From NCBI GenBank assembly GCA_030272585.1, contig BSYQ01000009.1, positions 1,116,001 to 1,180,000 of the forward strand: DNA of 64,000 nt. Reading direction: 5' to 3'. Source of the DNA: Bryopsis sp. KO-2023 (lineage: Eukaryota > Chlorophyta > Ulvophyceae > Bryopsidales > Bryopsidaceae). Under the pieces are notes generated by a model. It saw nothing but the letters and a program-made list of their open reading frames with translations. It was not told the DNA's origin and made no database searches. The position numbers and the translations under genes are program-made. Shown here in pieces: positions 22,574 through 34,522 of this stretch. The number at the start of each line of letters is the position of its first letter. The first letter of the stretch is position 1.

Positions 22574-23576
22574 AAGGAGAGACTGAATTCTCTGTTGCAC
22601 TGAAGCCAAGTCTGAAAGAAAAATCTTCCACCTTTCCCCAGTCAGAATCGTGTACACAGTGGCCAGTATTACAATTCACATTTCCAGAGACAGGTTTTAA
22701 AGTGGTTTGTATCTGGACACTGTTGTCTGACATTTACGGAGATGTTCTGCCGTGTAATTCACTGGTTTTTCAAGGGGGAGGATCTGTTTTGTGTTGACTG
22801 CAAGATAAAGAGGGCTGTTCCAGGAGGGCAGCTTGTGTCTGTTCTTGTGTAGGTAGGCCCAGAGGATTTGACTGCGCCAGTCGTAAATTTAAAAAATGTC
22901 CTGTGGGTTGTTGGGTTGGAGGGACCATGAACTTTACATTTCGCTGTCTGACGTGGTTTTTGGGCAAACGTAGAATGTGCACAAATGAACTGGTCCAACT
23001 GATCCTACCAAAAAAAGAACAAGAAACCCACCAGGACGCTTTGGAATCCTGGAAAATAAAAAGCCAGAGGGAAAAAGAAGGTTCGGATGGTTGTACAATC
23101 GTGTTTTACACTCAGTAGAGTTACACTGGCACTGCCAGAATCACAATGCAAGAGTACAGACACATTGTACAGATACAACCACTTGCCCCGCCCTCCCCAC
23201 AAAATCCCCTCATGTTGCCAAAGGAGAAGGTCAAAACCTCAAGCACCCAATCCATTCGTTACCCCGATCACTTCTCCTTAAGTAACTTGCCTTCCCATAA
23301 CTCACTTCCGCACTATCAATTGATGAAAAAAAAAAACACCCCCTCCCTTTTCCAGGGACAAAAAAAAATGAAAAGAAAAACGCTTGTCCCTCCGACCATA
23401 TTTCCAAATCCCCTCTCTTCTCCCAACACGTTGTAGGTTAGGAAACGAAAAAGAAAAAAAAAAAGATTGTGATTATTAGGATCAGTTTCTTTGCATAGTT
23501 CATAGCTAATCACCAAGGTAGCTCTGAAAAACCCATACCACCAACCAGGTCCCAGGATCGAATCCCACTCTACGCA
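22574..23576. other. Spacer right of the Ngaro element
   Basis: About 1 kb with no supported gene. The part next to 23577 is probably the 3' untranslated region of the minus-strand coiled-coil gene. Confidence 0.4.
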
Positions 23577-23941
23577 TCAGAACTCTGATTTTTCGTAAGA
23601 GCAGGGATTTTCACGGACCGGCGAATTGTCAGCCACCGAAGGAGAGTGTGGATAACTCGATGTGGCAGCCAGCTTGGCTTCCAATTCTTGTAGTTTTGCC
23701 CTCAGCACCCCGTTCTCCTCCTGAAAGTGGCTGATAATGGACGCCCGACATTGCATCGCTTGCATTATCGATGGGGACAGTTCCACCGACGGGGATGGTG
23801 GGGCATTGAAATTTACGCTCTCCAGTTTTCTGTCACTTTGTGGCATAGGGCATCCTTTTCCTGGATGGTTTCTTGGCAGACCTAAACTCCCAGCACGTAC
23901 ACTAGGCGATCCTCGCCAATCCCGAAAGGGCCACTCTGCTG
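23577..23941 (-). CDS. Terminal exon of an unknown coiled-coil protein
   Basis: I do not recognise this gene. A minus-strand exon with acceptor TTTTTTTTCAG near 23941 reads AEWPFRDWRGSPSVRAGS... and ends at a stop after ...NPCSYEKSEF. Its middle is a short coiled-coil (ASIISHFQEENGVLRAKLQE, continuing LEAKLAA), flanked by Ser/Pro-rich, phosphorylatable sequence such as PPSPSVELSPSI. Upstream exons could not be connected with confidence. The RG-rich block starting at 25789 on the same strand is a candidate 5' part of the same gene, but phases through the AT-rich stretch 23950-25110 were not resolved. Confidence 0.5.
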
Positions 23942-25114
23942 AAAAAAAAACACCACCCAACACAGCAATGTCAGCATTTTTGGTTAATAAATTGGCTGGC
24001 CAACCATCCACATGTACGACTCACACCATGCCGAAACAATGCTGAAGAACTTCTTCCAAATTTACCCCATTTCTTCAGTACAAAAAAAACCCAACCAAAC
24101 CTCGTTTTTTTAACATCAAAATTAACAGGATATAGAAAAAGAAAGAAGACACAGTGGAAAATTCAGTTGCAAAGCGAAGAGAACTTCAGAAAAAAAAATG
24201 ACTAAAAAAAATCACAAGACATATGAGGAAGAATCAAAGATTGGATACCATAATTTCAATTGCATGTTTTTGCCTCATCAAAACCAGTCCAAGCATTATT
24301 GTCACTGGACACAGTTGGCAGGGAGGCAGGTTGGCTGGCAGGCCACTTTTCACAACAAAGTGTACTAAAATTTTTAAAAGAATTAAAAAACCTAGCAGGG
24401 GGATGTAACATATATCGTAATCGAAAATTTCCAAAGAAATTCCACCCTCACTCATCTTTTTTCGAGCTGTCGGGTTGTGATGGGGTCTAAAAAAAAAAAA
24501 ATTAGAAAAAAATAGGGGAGGATACAACCACCTCCACACCCTTCCCCTCCCTTCCCAACAAGAGGTGGGTTATTTAAAAAAAAAAAAAAAAAAGGAAAAA
24601 AAAAAAAGGAGAAAGACCTGGTGTGGAGTTGGGTCCTGTGAAGGTAGGCCTCCAGGGTCAGCCCAAGGCGACCCGATCTCAGACCAGGTGCTTGATCGAA
24701 GCTGAGTTGGGCGCTCAACCACAGAGCCCTACAAGTGCAGGGGCATTTTATCGTCATTGCCGACAGAAATTATTCTTAGTCGATCTTCACAAAACCACCC
24801 TGAAACAACATCGGTGGAATAAACTTCGACAGACAGGGTTCCGTCTCTTCGGGTTGCCTTTTGTTTTATGTGTTTGTTTTATTGTTTTTGCTAACGTTTC
24901 TGCGGGATGTTCGCTAACTTTTCGTGTATTTAAGAAACGCAGGGGGGAGGGAGGGACGTTCGAAATGTGATGTCGATTTCTGGCCTGCCGACAACTCTTG
25001 CCCCCCGAACCAACCTTGGGACGCACCGAAACAAAAAGGAAAAAGTTTTCGGTAAAGAAAACCCTGGGTACCACGTCAGAACAATTCAGACTACGGTTCC
25101 ACCACCTTTTCACT

Positions 25115-25789
25115 TCAGACCCGATTCGCACCTTCGCGCAAGTACTGTGGTTCGTGCCTCGGCGCAGGTGGACAGCAGCGTCCCTCCAAACTGTACATCA
25201 AACTGTCGGCATCGCCGTTCGCCTGCCTTTGCGACGAGAATGTCGCGGAGACGTCTCTAGGAAGCGTCCCAATACGACGTGACGACTCCAGTCGCTCATT
25301 CATTCCAGTTTCGCTTCTGGCATCGAAACCCTGAAAGCCATCATTTCCTGAGTTACTGTGAGGCGCGAAGCTGTTCGTCGACACTTGCGTGCCGCAAGTC
25401 GAGCTGCGCCCCATCGACCTCGAAAGACCGCTCGCGCGACTTCCTCCCCCGCCGCCGCGCTGTTGCCTCTGGTTGAACTTGCGCGGTCGATTCCGCCTGA
25501 CCGAAAAGTTCCCACCGGCGACGAAAGGATGCTGCTGAGTCCGACGTCTCCATCTCGGTTTCTTATTGGGATATTCATTACGCAAACGGCCGCCCGGGCG
25601 TTCGCGATATTCGTGGCAGCGACGTTCAGAGCGCTGGTCAGCCCTGTCTCCACCGCGCTCCGTAGGACCTCCATCGGGAGACAAGTGCGGAGTTTGAACC
25701 CCTCCTCCTCCACGCCAATATTGACGTGGATAATTAGGCGTCATAGTCGCGACCACCCCTCCAAAGAATAACTCAACCAAGTCGTCCAC
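25115..25789 (-). CDS. RG-rich open block, possible RNA-binding protein N-terminus
   Basis: A GC-rich minus-strand open frame of 224 codons in otherwise AT-rich DNA. A plausible start is the internal ATG of MTPNYPRQYWRGGGGVQ. The translation is rich in Arg, Gly, Ser and Gln (YPNKKPRWRRRTQQHP, FNQRQQRGGGGGSRASG) with no folded domain visible, like the disordered arginine-glycine tails of RNA-binding proteins. The end given is the frame's stop; a splice donor may cut it earlier. It could be the first exon of the coiled-coil gene that ends at 23577. The + strand also has long open frames here, so coding strand is judged on composition only. Confidence 0.4.
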   Translation of the reverse strand: MDDLVELFFGGVVATMTPNYPRQYWRGGGGVQTPHLSPDGGPTERGGDRADQRSERRCHEYRERPGGRLRNEYPNKKPRWRRRTQQHPFVAGGNFSVRRNRPRKFNQRQQRGGGGGSRASGLSRSMGRSSTCGTQVSTNSFAPHSNSGNDGFQGFDARSETGMNERLESSRRIGTLPRDVSATFSSQRQANGDADSLMYSLEGRCCPPAPRHEPQYLREGANRV

Positions 25790-27188
25790 GCGTCCGACGA
25801 CAAAAGCGCAGGTAACCGGGCAGTTTCTGCGCTTTCCGCGCTGCTATTTTCGTCTCAGGAAAGAGATATTCGCTCGGCCGAAGTTTATCCTTCATGGGCG
25901 ATGTTGGGCTGCGGGTTCCTCGCCTGGCGATTGGCGCCGCAGCCGAATTTATAGGTGGGCGAGGGGTGCGCTGTCGTGCGGTGTGCGTCGAAACTTTCGT
26001 CACCAGTGTGGCAGAGTTGATGCGACAGTTCTTTTTCCAAGGATCTGGGGGCTGCGTAAGAAAAAGGCGCCTGCAGCACACCAAATTCTGCATTCAGGAT
26101 CATTAATTACCAGCTGTTTGGGGGAGTTGGGTTTTTCCCCGGTTACGTAATACGATTTCACCCTCAAGCAGCGACGATTGATTGGAGTTTTTCCATTCAC
26201 CACAAAATTCACCCCCTGACCCCCATCCAAAAGAACGACAGATTATCACAGGGAGCAAACTATCCACTAGGACTTCCTTTTTCGCGCGTTCCGGGCGTGT
26301 CTTCGTCCAAGCGCCGCCCTGGATCAATCAAGTGCGTGGGTTCAGTCCATTGGTGGTGTAGATCTTGCTCATAGGAGATTTGCCCTGAAATCTGGCTGAA
26401 GTGCATGTGGCTCCATGACATTGCTTGCAAACTTCTGTCCTCAACATATATGGTCTTGGAAAAACACACACACGATTCACCATCCCTGTCTGACGGACAA
26501 CGTTCATGTCAAAACCAGATGCATGGGTTGGTCAATTCCCCTGGCAACCATCACTCCTTCTGCTTCGCATTCCAGAGACCCTCCTTTCGAAGTCCTTCTC
26601 TGCAGTGGATTGTCACGAGGTGCATTTCATTTTCTTCTATTCAGAAGCCGAGGTTCATAACATGACCTTGCAGGACGCTGTTGCTTGTTGATTTTACTCC
26701 TGGGAGAAAAAACGCTGGTTCTTGTAGAGATTCGGCCTTCGAGGGGAGTTTGGTTCAGTTATTGATTTCGGGTTGAACGGGTGTGAATGCAGACACACAC
26801 CAAGGACATGCTGCAAACGGTCAAACCGAGTGGAGACAGTCGTCACAGCAGAGGCTAAGGTAAACTCCTAAGTGTGACCTTCACTCTTTCAGCATTCGCA
26901 TGTAAAAGATGAATTTAATAGATGCAACACTCTGGCTCTGTAACCCAGTAAATCAAATGCTGCCAATGCAACATGCTCCCCCCCTCCTACAGTTGAAAAA
27001 CAAATCCTTCGCACATAGTGGAACCAAGCTGGGACATTCCGGAAGTAGATCGTCGCCTTATCAAGGCCTTATCGTTGATGAATATGAAAATCATTTGATG
27101 GAATCCAGGTTGGGTGATCTGAACCAAAGCGGCTGTAATTCCAGGTCAGAGACATGCCAGGGTGAAGCATGTTTTATGTTTTAACCAG
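25790..27188. other. Unresolved region
   Basis: The GC-rich part 25800-26330 has short overlapping open frames on both strands. The stretch 26900-27150 has a + strand open frame that might hold an upstream exon of the RAP gene, but its donor phases do not fit the next exon. I could not assign a gene. Confidence 0.3.
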
Positions 27189-30100
27189 GATGATTCCTCG
27201 CCCTCCGATTTTAAATCGCGAACTGGCGGAGCAAAATCCACCGGCTCCAAAGTAACGCAACCTCTGCGAGGTTTAACAAAGCCGACTCCGAAAAGGATGG
27301 CCGGTTTTCGACCAACGGTTAAGAGAAAACGCAAACCTCCAATAAGGGAACAAAATCAGGTCAGTCAGTGGAAGAGCAGAGAAATTATGCATTCATTTTT
27401 TTTAAAGGAAGAAAGCAGGGCTGGGACGGTTTGAATCGATCGAGGCATGGTTGGCTTATTCTAATCTTGAGGAAAGGTTGATGGTGTGGGCTTAATTTTG
27501 GGATTGACAATTGTTCAGAGAGGAGCTGTGGAAGTTGAAAGCAGTGGACCTCTAAAAAATGGGCTGGGAAAACCACCACCCCGTATGGATGCTGTTCGGA
27601 GGAAAGGTGAGCCTTTTTTTGTGGCATGCATGAAAAAGTCAGGCAAACATCCATCTCCGTTGAGGAAAGAATTGAAACAACTAGCAGTCAGAAGAATAAT
27701 GCACACCTGAACTTTTGTGGTACAGGATGATAAATCAACACTCGCCTGTATGAATAAAACTCAAGATAGAAAGGGTTGGAGCAATAACACTGTACTTTCC
27801 TGTCCGTGTCGGTCCAACAGCTCCAGGATCGATTTCAACATCTTCTCAAGAGGTGGAAACCCTCCCAAGCAAAAACAGGCAATCGCCAGGCAAAATCCCC
27901 AAGCAGCCCACCACACCAAAAGCTAGCACAAGCGATCCAGACTCCATGCCACCTCAATCAAAACCACCACAGCCTAACGCACCCCCGAGAAGTCAACCGA
28001 GTCGGTTTGGAAAAAAGGAAGTGGAGGAAAGGGCTCGGTCACTTCCTGATGAACCTTTGGCCACTCCAGTGAAACCTCCTGTCGAAAGACAGGAGGGAAA
28101 AAAGAAGGTACCGTCGATGGTGGAAGGTGGTGTGTCTTTGGGGGATCTCAGTCAATATCGACAGAGCGCTTTCGAGTTTGTGGAGGAGAAGCAGGGTGCT
28201 GATCCTAAAGGAAGTCAAACGGCGTCAAGGTCAACTTCTGGGCCCTCAGCCAGTTCCCAAGGAGTCCCTCCAGGTGTGTACGTTTATTGTACGTTGAATA
28301 ATGCCTTGCGTTATTCTCATCAACATAGGTTGTGGTGAATCTCAGTTCAGTGCTGGTGCCACCAACACAGCTTTCAATCGTTTTTCTTTTGTGAAGCAGT
28401 CGATCAATCTACATTGTCAAAGAAAAAAGACACCAGTTTGTCCCAACAGAGAAAAATGTAAAAAGTATATCTAAATATTCCCAATTATTATGTGTTTGTT
28501 TTAATTCTTCTGTTCAGAGATTAGTTGAAAGGAGCCCTAGCTGGGGTCCATTCACATTATTTTTTTTTTAAGCAGACTGAAATTGGTAAGGATTGTGCTA
28601 TATAAGATTTTGAAAACACTTCACGTGTGTGTTGCTCTGACCAGGATTCGACCCCAACAATCCGAAGATCCCTGATTTCGACATGTCAGATTTAGACCTG
28701 TCGAAAATCGATCAACAGGAAGTTAAAGAGGTTTTGGACGAAATGATGAACGAAGGCTACGAAGGGGAGGAGGCAGAAGACTTTTTTTCCAAGGATAATT
28801 ATTTCGCTTCCCAGGAGGAACTGGACAGAAGGAGCAACGCTTTCGATGCAGATTTTCCCCAGAATTTAGCTGAGGAGGAGCCGGCGCCGCCCCAGGAGAC
28901 TTCCGAGATGTCTGACATGCCGGAGGAGGACGATTCTCAAGGTTTCAATATGGATGAGCTGTTTGGGACGGAGAGTTTGGATGATATTTTGGAAAAGCTC
29001 AATGCTGCCACGGAAGAGGAGGGGGAGGAGGAGGGGGAAAGTGGGGCCAAACCATCCGAGAAAGCGGAAAATATCGAAGGTATTGATATCTAGGGAGGAA
29101 TTGGCTGAATGGTATAGGACACAGAGAGGATCCGTAGAATGGCCACGGAGAGGAGAATCAATCTTGATGCATAGGTTATTAGGGGTATATATATATATAT
29201 ATCTTGAAAGCCTATGCATTGCCAATATCTCACCAAAAAAAATGTGTCTTTGTGAACTGTTCAACTTTGTGCCCATTTGGATTCAAGAAAAATTTGCTGT
29301 ATCCTGATCAATGTTTGTCGAGGCTGGTCGGTGGATGTGGCGTGGTGTTTTTCATCTCGACCTTGGTTTTGCTGGTGGAACGCAGATGGAGATCCCAATG
29401 TCCAGCCAGAAATTGATCTGACGTTCACCGATGATGAGGCTCGGATGTTTGTGGAGAAGATGAAAAACGTGGACCTCAACGACCTCCTCGAGGTGAATTT
29501 CTTTTGCCTCCCAAAATCATATGCCATCTTTGCTCAAGACGAATTTTGGTTTTATTTTCACTTTTCGACCTTCCTGTTTTTCTGTCAATCTTTTTGGGAG
29601 ATAGATCGAAGGTATGCGTTCATGATGGAATGGTGTGCCTGACATATGCTCCGGGTGGTGGTTTTCGTTCAGGGTAAGAAAAACTTGATAGGGGAATTTG
29701 AAGACACTATTGGAAAGAGTCTCAAGGCCCCTGGATTCGAGGATGAGCTGTTTGAAAATCCTTTCGAGAGGCTCGTCTGGGAGATAGCTCATTATCTTTA
29801 CCCAAGAAAAGGCAAAAAAGTGAGTTGAGGGTAGGTGCTGTTTGGATTCGGGGTGATTTATCTAGCCAAAAAACAAGTTTGCAGTGTGGTTTTTTCTTAC
29901 TCAATCGAGGGGTCGTGTTTTTTCTTTCAGCCATCTGTTGGGTCTAATCTGCTCCATCTTTTCTTGCAACGGAATTTTCGTTTTGTTGTTCTCGTTGAAT
30001 TTTATGTTTTTGAATCCCTTGAAACAGACAAACCGTCAGAACTGGGCACACATGAATGTTTCGGAGGAAGTCAAAGAAAAACGCAGAAGGAAAAAATCCA

Positions 30101-31725
30101 AGGGTTTTGCGATTTGGCTGAGCATGGAAATCACCAAAGCTGCTAATGACGCAACCGGCCAGCTCCGAAAAGTCCAACATGGGTCGGAGGATGCAAAAAG
30201 TATCGTGGAGAAATGCATGCAAATGTTCATGGGATTTCTGAACGGACACACCAGCAAGCTCGCCTTGCGACATTTCTGTGCGTTGATTCAACGCTTTGCA
30301 TTGGTTGCCTCCAGGGGAGGCCTGCAAGAATGGATTTTGATGGTTTATCCATCTTTGTTTGTGACGCTGATAGCTGGGGTGAGGTCACGGGTGGAGGAGC
30401 TGGATGCTCGGCAAGTTTCCGAACTGGTTTGGGCTTTCGGAAAGCTGGGGCCGAAGGTTTTCGATGTGGAAGGCCAAGTCATGGAGCTGGACATCCTTCC
30501 GGACCGATCGGAGGTGAATGTCGGAGGGTTCTATGGGGACGTAATGAAACGAGCAACGGAAATCGCGGAAGATTTCGGCCCTAGGGATGTGGCTAACTTC
30601 GCATATGGAGTTTCGATAATGCCAGAGCGGTTTCAGAATGTCGGGTCGGTTGGGATATTGATAGATGCTTCTGCTGAGAAAGCGGAGGAATTCAATGCCC
30701 AAGACATGTCGAATTTGTGCTGGAGCATGGTGAAGCTGGGAATCGAGGACCGGAGCGGGATTATCGGAAAGCTGGTCAGACATGCAGAAACCAAGGTCCC
30801 CACGTTTAGGTGTCAGGGTTACTCCATGCTGGTGAAATCTCTGGGGCATATGGACCGAGAGGATTGCGAGAGCTTGCTGACCAGAATCGTCAACGAGCTG
30901 AAGTATCGAGATGGGTTGAAAAAATTCAAACCCAAGGAGCTGGCGAATTTCGCATGGGGATTGGCTAAGTTGAGGTATTACCCATCCGCCTGGTTCTTTG
31001 CTGCGGTGGAGGACGATTGCTTAGCTAAGCTTGATCAATTCAATGGGTCAACCACATGTGTGGTGTTGCTGGCTTTCGCCACTTGGGGTTCCGACAGCCC
31101 TCGGCTGACCTCAGCGTGCAAGGCAAAGCTCCTGTTCACCACAGACAGGTTGACCTCTCGAGATGTGGTGAATTCGGCTTGGTCGTTCGCGATGTTGGGG
31201 CTGCTGGATGAGGAGTACCTCAGTTTCTGTGTGGAGCAGCTGAACGGCATGAACTGCGAAGATATGAAAGCCCAGGAATTGAGGCAACTTCGGCAGTGTG
31301 CCATGGATGCTGCTATTTTTAGCCCGCAGTCGAAAGCTATGGACAAGCTGTCGAAAGAGTTGGTGAATGCAAGCAAAGCTGCCTGGGAGGAAGGCCAACT
31401 ATCGTACGAAACACCGAGCGAGGTCCAGGAAGCTCTGGAGTTACTCTCCAGCAGCGGGCTGAAGTGTGAATCCCGGACTTGGCTAAAAGACAAGGCGTTC
31501 CTGTCGAGTGTGGTGGAATTCGCTCCTGGGGTCGATTGCTTGATCGAAATGAAAGTCCCGGGGTGTAAGTTTCAAAACCAGCCGAATTTGTCGATCGGGA
31601 AGGTCAGGTGGAGAGAGAAGGTTCTGGCTTCGATGGGGTATTTTGTTCTACAGCTGGACCCCACGGTTTGGAATTCCTTAACTACGGATGAAGAAAAATT
31701 GCAATACTTGAAAAGCAAGATATGA
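27189..31725 (+). CDS. RAP-domain protein with OPR-like repeats and long disordered N-terminus
   Basis: This is a predicted organelle RNA-binding protein. Exons 27189..27359, 27519..27606, 27821..28273, 28645..29079, 29386..29492, 29673..29819 and 30028..31725 join in frame to at least 1,032 residues. The true start is not fixed: an upstream exon may exist, or MAGFRPTVKRKRKPP may be the start. The first 450 residues are low-complexity, basic and Pro/Ser-rich, then acidic (EEEGEEEGESGAKPSEK). The last exon carries OPR-like helical repeats, each with a core such as PRDVANFAYGVSIM, NAQDMSNLCWSMVKLG, PKELANFAWGLAKL or SRDVVNSAWSFAMLG. It ends with a RAP domain (VRWREKVLASMGYFVLQLDP...EKLQYLKSKI). 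Known RAP/OPR proteins act in chloroplast or mitochondrial RNA processing and translation. No transit peptide can be judged without the true start. Confidence 0.85.
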
Positions 31726-32210
31726 GAAAGGAAAAAAAAGAAATGATATTTGTTTTGAACCATAAGATTATGCAGGTTTTGGGAGAGGCTGCACCCCTGG
31801 GGTGAATTTTGGGATTTTTTTTTTCTTTTGTTGCTTTTTTGGGGGGGGTTGGGTAGCTGTTTGATTTCTTTCGATTATCAAGGAATATGTATGAGGGGAA
31901 AAAAGTGTGATTGATCTGCTTTGTTTCGACGGGTGGAGAGGTCAAATTGTATTTTTGCTATTATTGTGGATTTCTTTTGACATTTGTCCAGCGACAGGAA
32001 ATTTCGCATCTGGCGTTGAACAAACCGCTGTGACACGATAGGCTGTCCCAAAGTTTTACAAACATTCGACCACTTTGGCATATTAGGCGGCGGTTTGGGG
32101 TGCTCTTGAAAAAACAAAATGCCCCGCTCATCCAAATTTAAAACACTTTGTGTTCCATACCAGTCCCCTGTATCTTGCTGTTCCAGTGAACATTGCGGAG
32201 CATTCTTTTC
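31726..32210. other. Spacer downstream of RAP gene
   Basis: 3' untranslated region and spacer with homopolymer runs. No gene is seen. Confidence 0.5.
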
Positions 32211-32218
32211 CACCAGTG

Positions 32219-32600
32219 CAGTGTATTTTTTTTCAATTTCACTGGCCCCAAAGTGGCCCTAAATTTGGCCGTTTCATCCAGTTGTGGCCCATTTGTGGCC
32301 CCAATTTGTCCGAAAATAATAAAATGTGGCCCCAACTTCAAAAACAGAAATTACAAGGCTTGGTGTTTATCTGGCATTTACTTAATGTTGTTGGTTTTGA
32401 TTTTTGTGGAAACTCGATTGATTTCTTGGATGTGGCCCAGGCCTTACAAACTTCGGGTGAATGTGGCCCTTTTGTGGCCCAAAATTCATCTTGTAATAAA
32501 ACGTTTTGGCCCTTTTGTGGCCCCAAAATTTGCCATTCTGATTTTTTTGGGGGCCAAAATGGGCCAAATGGGCCACAATGGGCCACAAAAAAATACACTG
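32219..32600. mobile_element. Non-autonomous hAT element (MITE), 382 bp
   Basis: The element begins CAGTGTATTTTTTT and ends in the exact reverse complement (AAAAAAATACACTG), a 14-bp terminal inverted repeat with the hAT-type CAGTG start. It is flanked by an 8-bp direct repeat CACCAGTG (32211..32218 and 32601..32608), the target duplication length of hAT transposases. Inside both ends are many GTGGCCC/GGGCCAC motifs in opposing orientation, resembling subterminal transposase-binding sites. No transposase is encoded. A plus-strand open frame that runs through it is a by-product of the repeats. Confidence 0.9.
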
Positions 32601-32784
32601 CACCAGTGCAAAGTAATGTCTGGCTAGAATGTAACGCTCGCCAAAAAGTGGTTAAAGGCGTTACGGCCTCAAATATCAATTTCGAGGTCGAAATTCGATC
32701 CCACCCCTTTTTCCAACAGCAGTGCTTTGAAAAGGCGGATCATCAGCGGGGTGCCACCTTTTTGTTCGAACGCGGCGGTGGAAA

Positions 32785-33965
32785 ATGGCGACCTCAGATC
32801 CTGCACCTCTCGACTCGCTTCCTGAGTTTTCGTCTGGCGAGCTGAAAAGGAATTGCGGCCGTTGGGGCAAACCCATATACCTTGCCATCAAGGGAGTGAT
32901 TTACGACGTTTCGCAGGCTCCGGAGCTCTACGGCCCTGGTACTCGTGTCCGCTGCTCAACAAACCTGAATTCCGTCATATTTCAGTGGAAGCAATTCAAT
33001 GCCTTTTCTGGAAGTGTGAGAATAAACAGAGCAACACCACCACAGTCTTCACATCATCAGTGGGGGCTGATCAGTTTTGTGGCAGGGGAAAACCCACAGA
33101 ACCACCATCTGGCCCCCAGTAATGCGAACCCCAGCATTCTCAAGTTTCATAAATCTCTCTTCCTTCTTTCACTGATTCTCAACCATTCTGGAAAGCCTAT
33201 CTTTCAATTTTTATCGTGGAAATATTACATCAATTCTGAAACCAAACGGCAGCCCTATCCACCATGCGTATGGCTGATGTGGACCTCCACACCTCTTTTT
33301 GCTGATTTCTCAGTTTATCTGATTCTCATCCTTGCCACTCAGATGGACCATATCACATCTTTGCTGGAAGGGAGTGTGCGAGGTCGCTGGCTGCTCTGGA
33401 TCTATCCGAGAAAATGCTGACTGACAAGACGGATGATTTGGATGACAAGTGCCAGAGCACCCTGAGCGATTGGATTGCGAAATTCAACACTAGATATCCG
33501 GTCGTTGGAAAGGTCAGTGAAGTTCAAATTGCAATACAATAGAATAAATCACAATCAGCGATACGGAGCAACCCTTTTTGATGTTTAAAGAAGACATTGC
33601 CTTTCTCGATGTGGGTTTCTGGCACCAACAGAAAGTCGGAGTGGGTTTTTAAGATTAGGGCTTGATTTTGTCTGACTATGGGGGAAGCATGTGAATTAAG
33701 ATCTTGAGTGATTCTTTTTTTCCATATCATTTATTTGCCCATCGGATAGACTAGGGTTTTTTTTAAGTGCGTACAGTTTCACACCACCAGCATCGCCGTC
33801 GGAATCTCGGACTCCTGAGAATATGCATGACACTCCTCCTGTTTGTTTTTTTGTCTTTCTCTCCAGGTTTCGAAACGAAGGCTGATTACGGCAGGAACTT
33901 GGTTTCAAATCGGAGCTCTAGGTTTGGTAGCAACGATATGCTTTTTGGGAAAGAGAGCCACCTAA
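32785..33965 (+). CDS. MAPR-type cytochrome b5 domain protein with C-terminal membrane anchor
   Basis: This is a heme-binding protein of the membrane-associated progesterone receptor (MAPR) group. Exons 32785..32938, 33343..33512 and 33867..33965 encode 140 residues. Exon 1 opens MATSDPAPLDSL and carries PIYLAIKGVIYDVSQAPELYGP. Exon 2 continues GPYHIFAGRECARSLAALDL and DDLDDKCQSTLSDWIAKFN, ending YPVVGK, all classic MAPR landmarks; the Tyr of the YGP motif is a known heme ligand in the family. Exon 3 adds a basic stretch (VSKRRLITAGTW) and a hydrophobic segment FQIGALGLVATICFLG before the stop. Family members usually carry the membrane segment at the N-terminus, so this tail-anchor arrangement is unusual. 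Likely site is ER or outer mitochondrial membrane, facing the cytosol. A partner role in P450 or sterol metabolism is inference from family knowledge. Confidence 0.88.
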
Positions 33966-34522
33966 ACGGACGCCTCTGTAAAAAGAGGTTGTGTGACAAT
34001 AGCAACGGTGCCTGGTTGGAAAACCTTGGTGTAAAAACGCTCCGTAAAGGGAGGGGCTAAGAGGAAAAAAAAATCGGTGGTTCAATGAGAGCTAAAATCA
34101 ATGCGATTCTGGAAGGCATGAACTTTTGTAGTTACATGGCCTCTGTGCTGCCGTCGGTTCATATGGCCACAATTAAAGGAAAGATATATATTGAAATTCT
34201 GGCAGGTATTTCGTGGTGGAGGTCAGGATCAGGGGTCAATTTGCTGCCAGACAGGTGAAGCTGTGCTTCGTTTCGATTGTGAAAAAACAAAAAAAATGCT
34301 GGTGTGAAGTGATGGGGTGGTCGCACATGCAGAACTTGTAAAGTATTTCTGGACAAGTGGAAAGGATCATAAAAATCAACGAAATTGAAAAATGCTAAAT
34401 ATACGAATTTGGAAAGCTTTGGGGTTGAAAGATGTGGGATGAAAAAGAGCAGACAGCCATGTAACATAGGGTCAGAGAAGCTTCAGTGGAATACCTTTTC
34501 GATTGCCAGTGTGTGCCTCTTT
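33966..34522. other. Spacer
   Basis: 3' untranslated region of the MAPR gene and spacer. Short open frames only; no supported gene. Confidence 0.4.

Noticed and set aside
24623-24735. Minus-strand sequence with a box A-like TGGTTGAGCGCC, possibly a tRNA-derived SINE head
   Set aside because: No clear box B at the right distance, no cloverleaf and no second copy in the window.
32150-32845. 231-codon plus-strand open frame before the MAPR gene
   Set aside because: It runs through the hAT element and its low-complexity repeats; the true start is the ATG at 32785.
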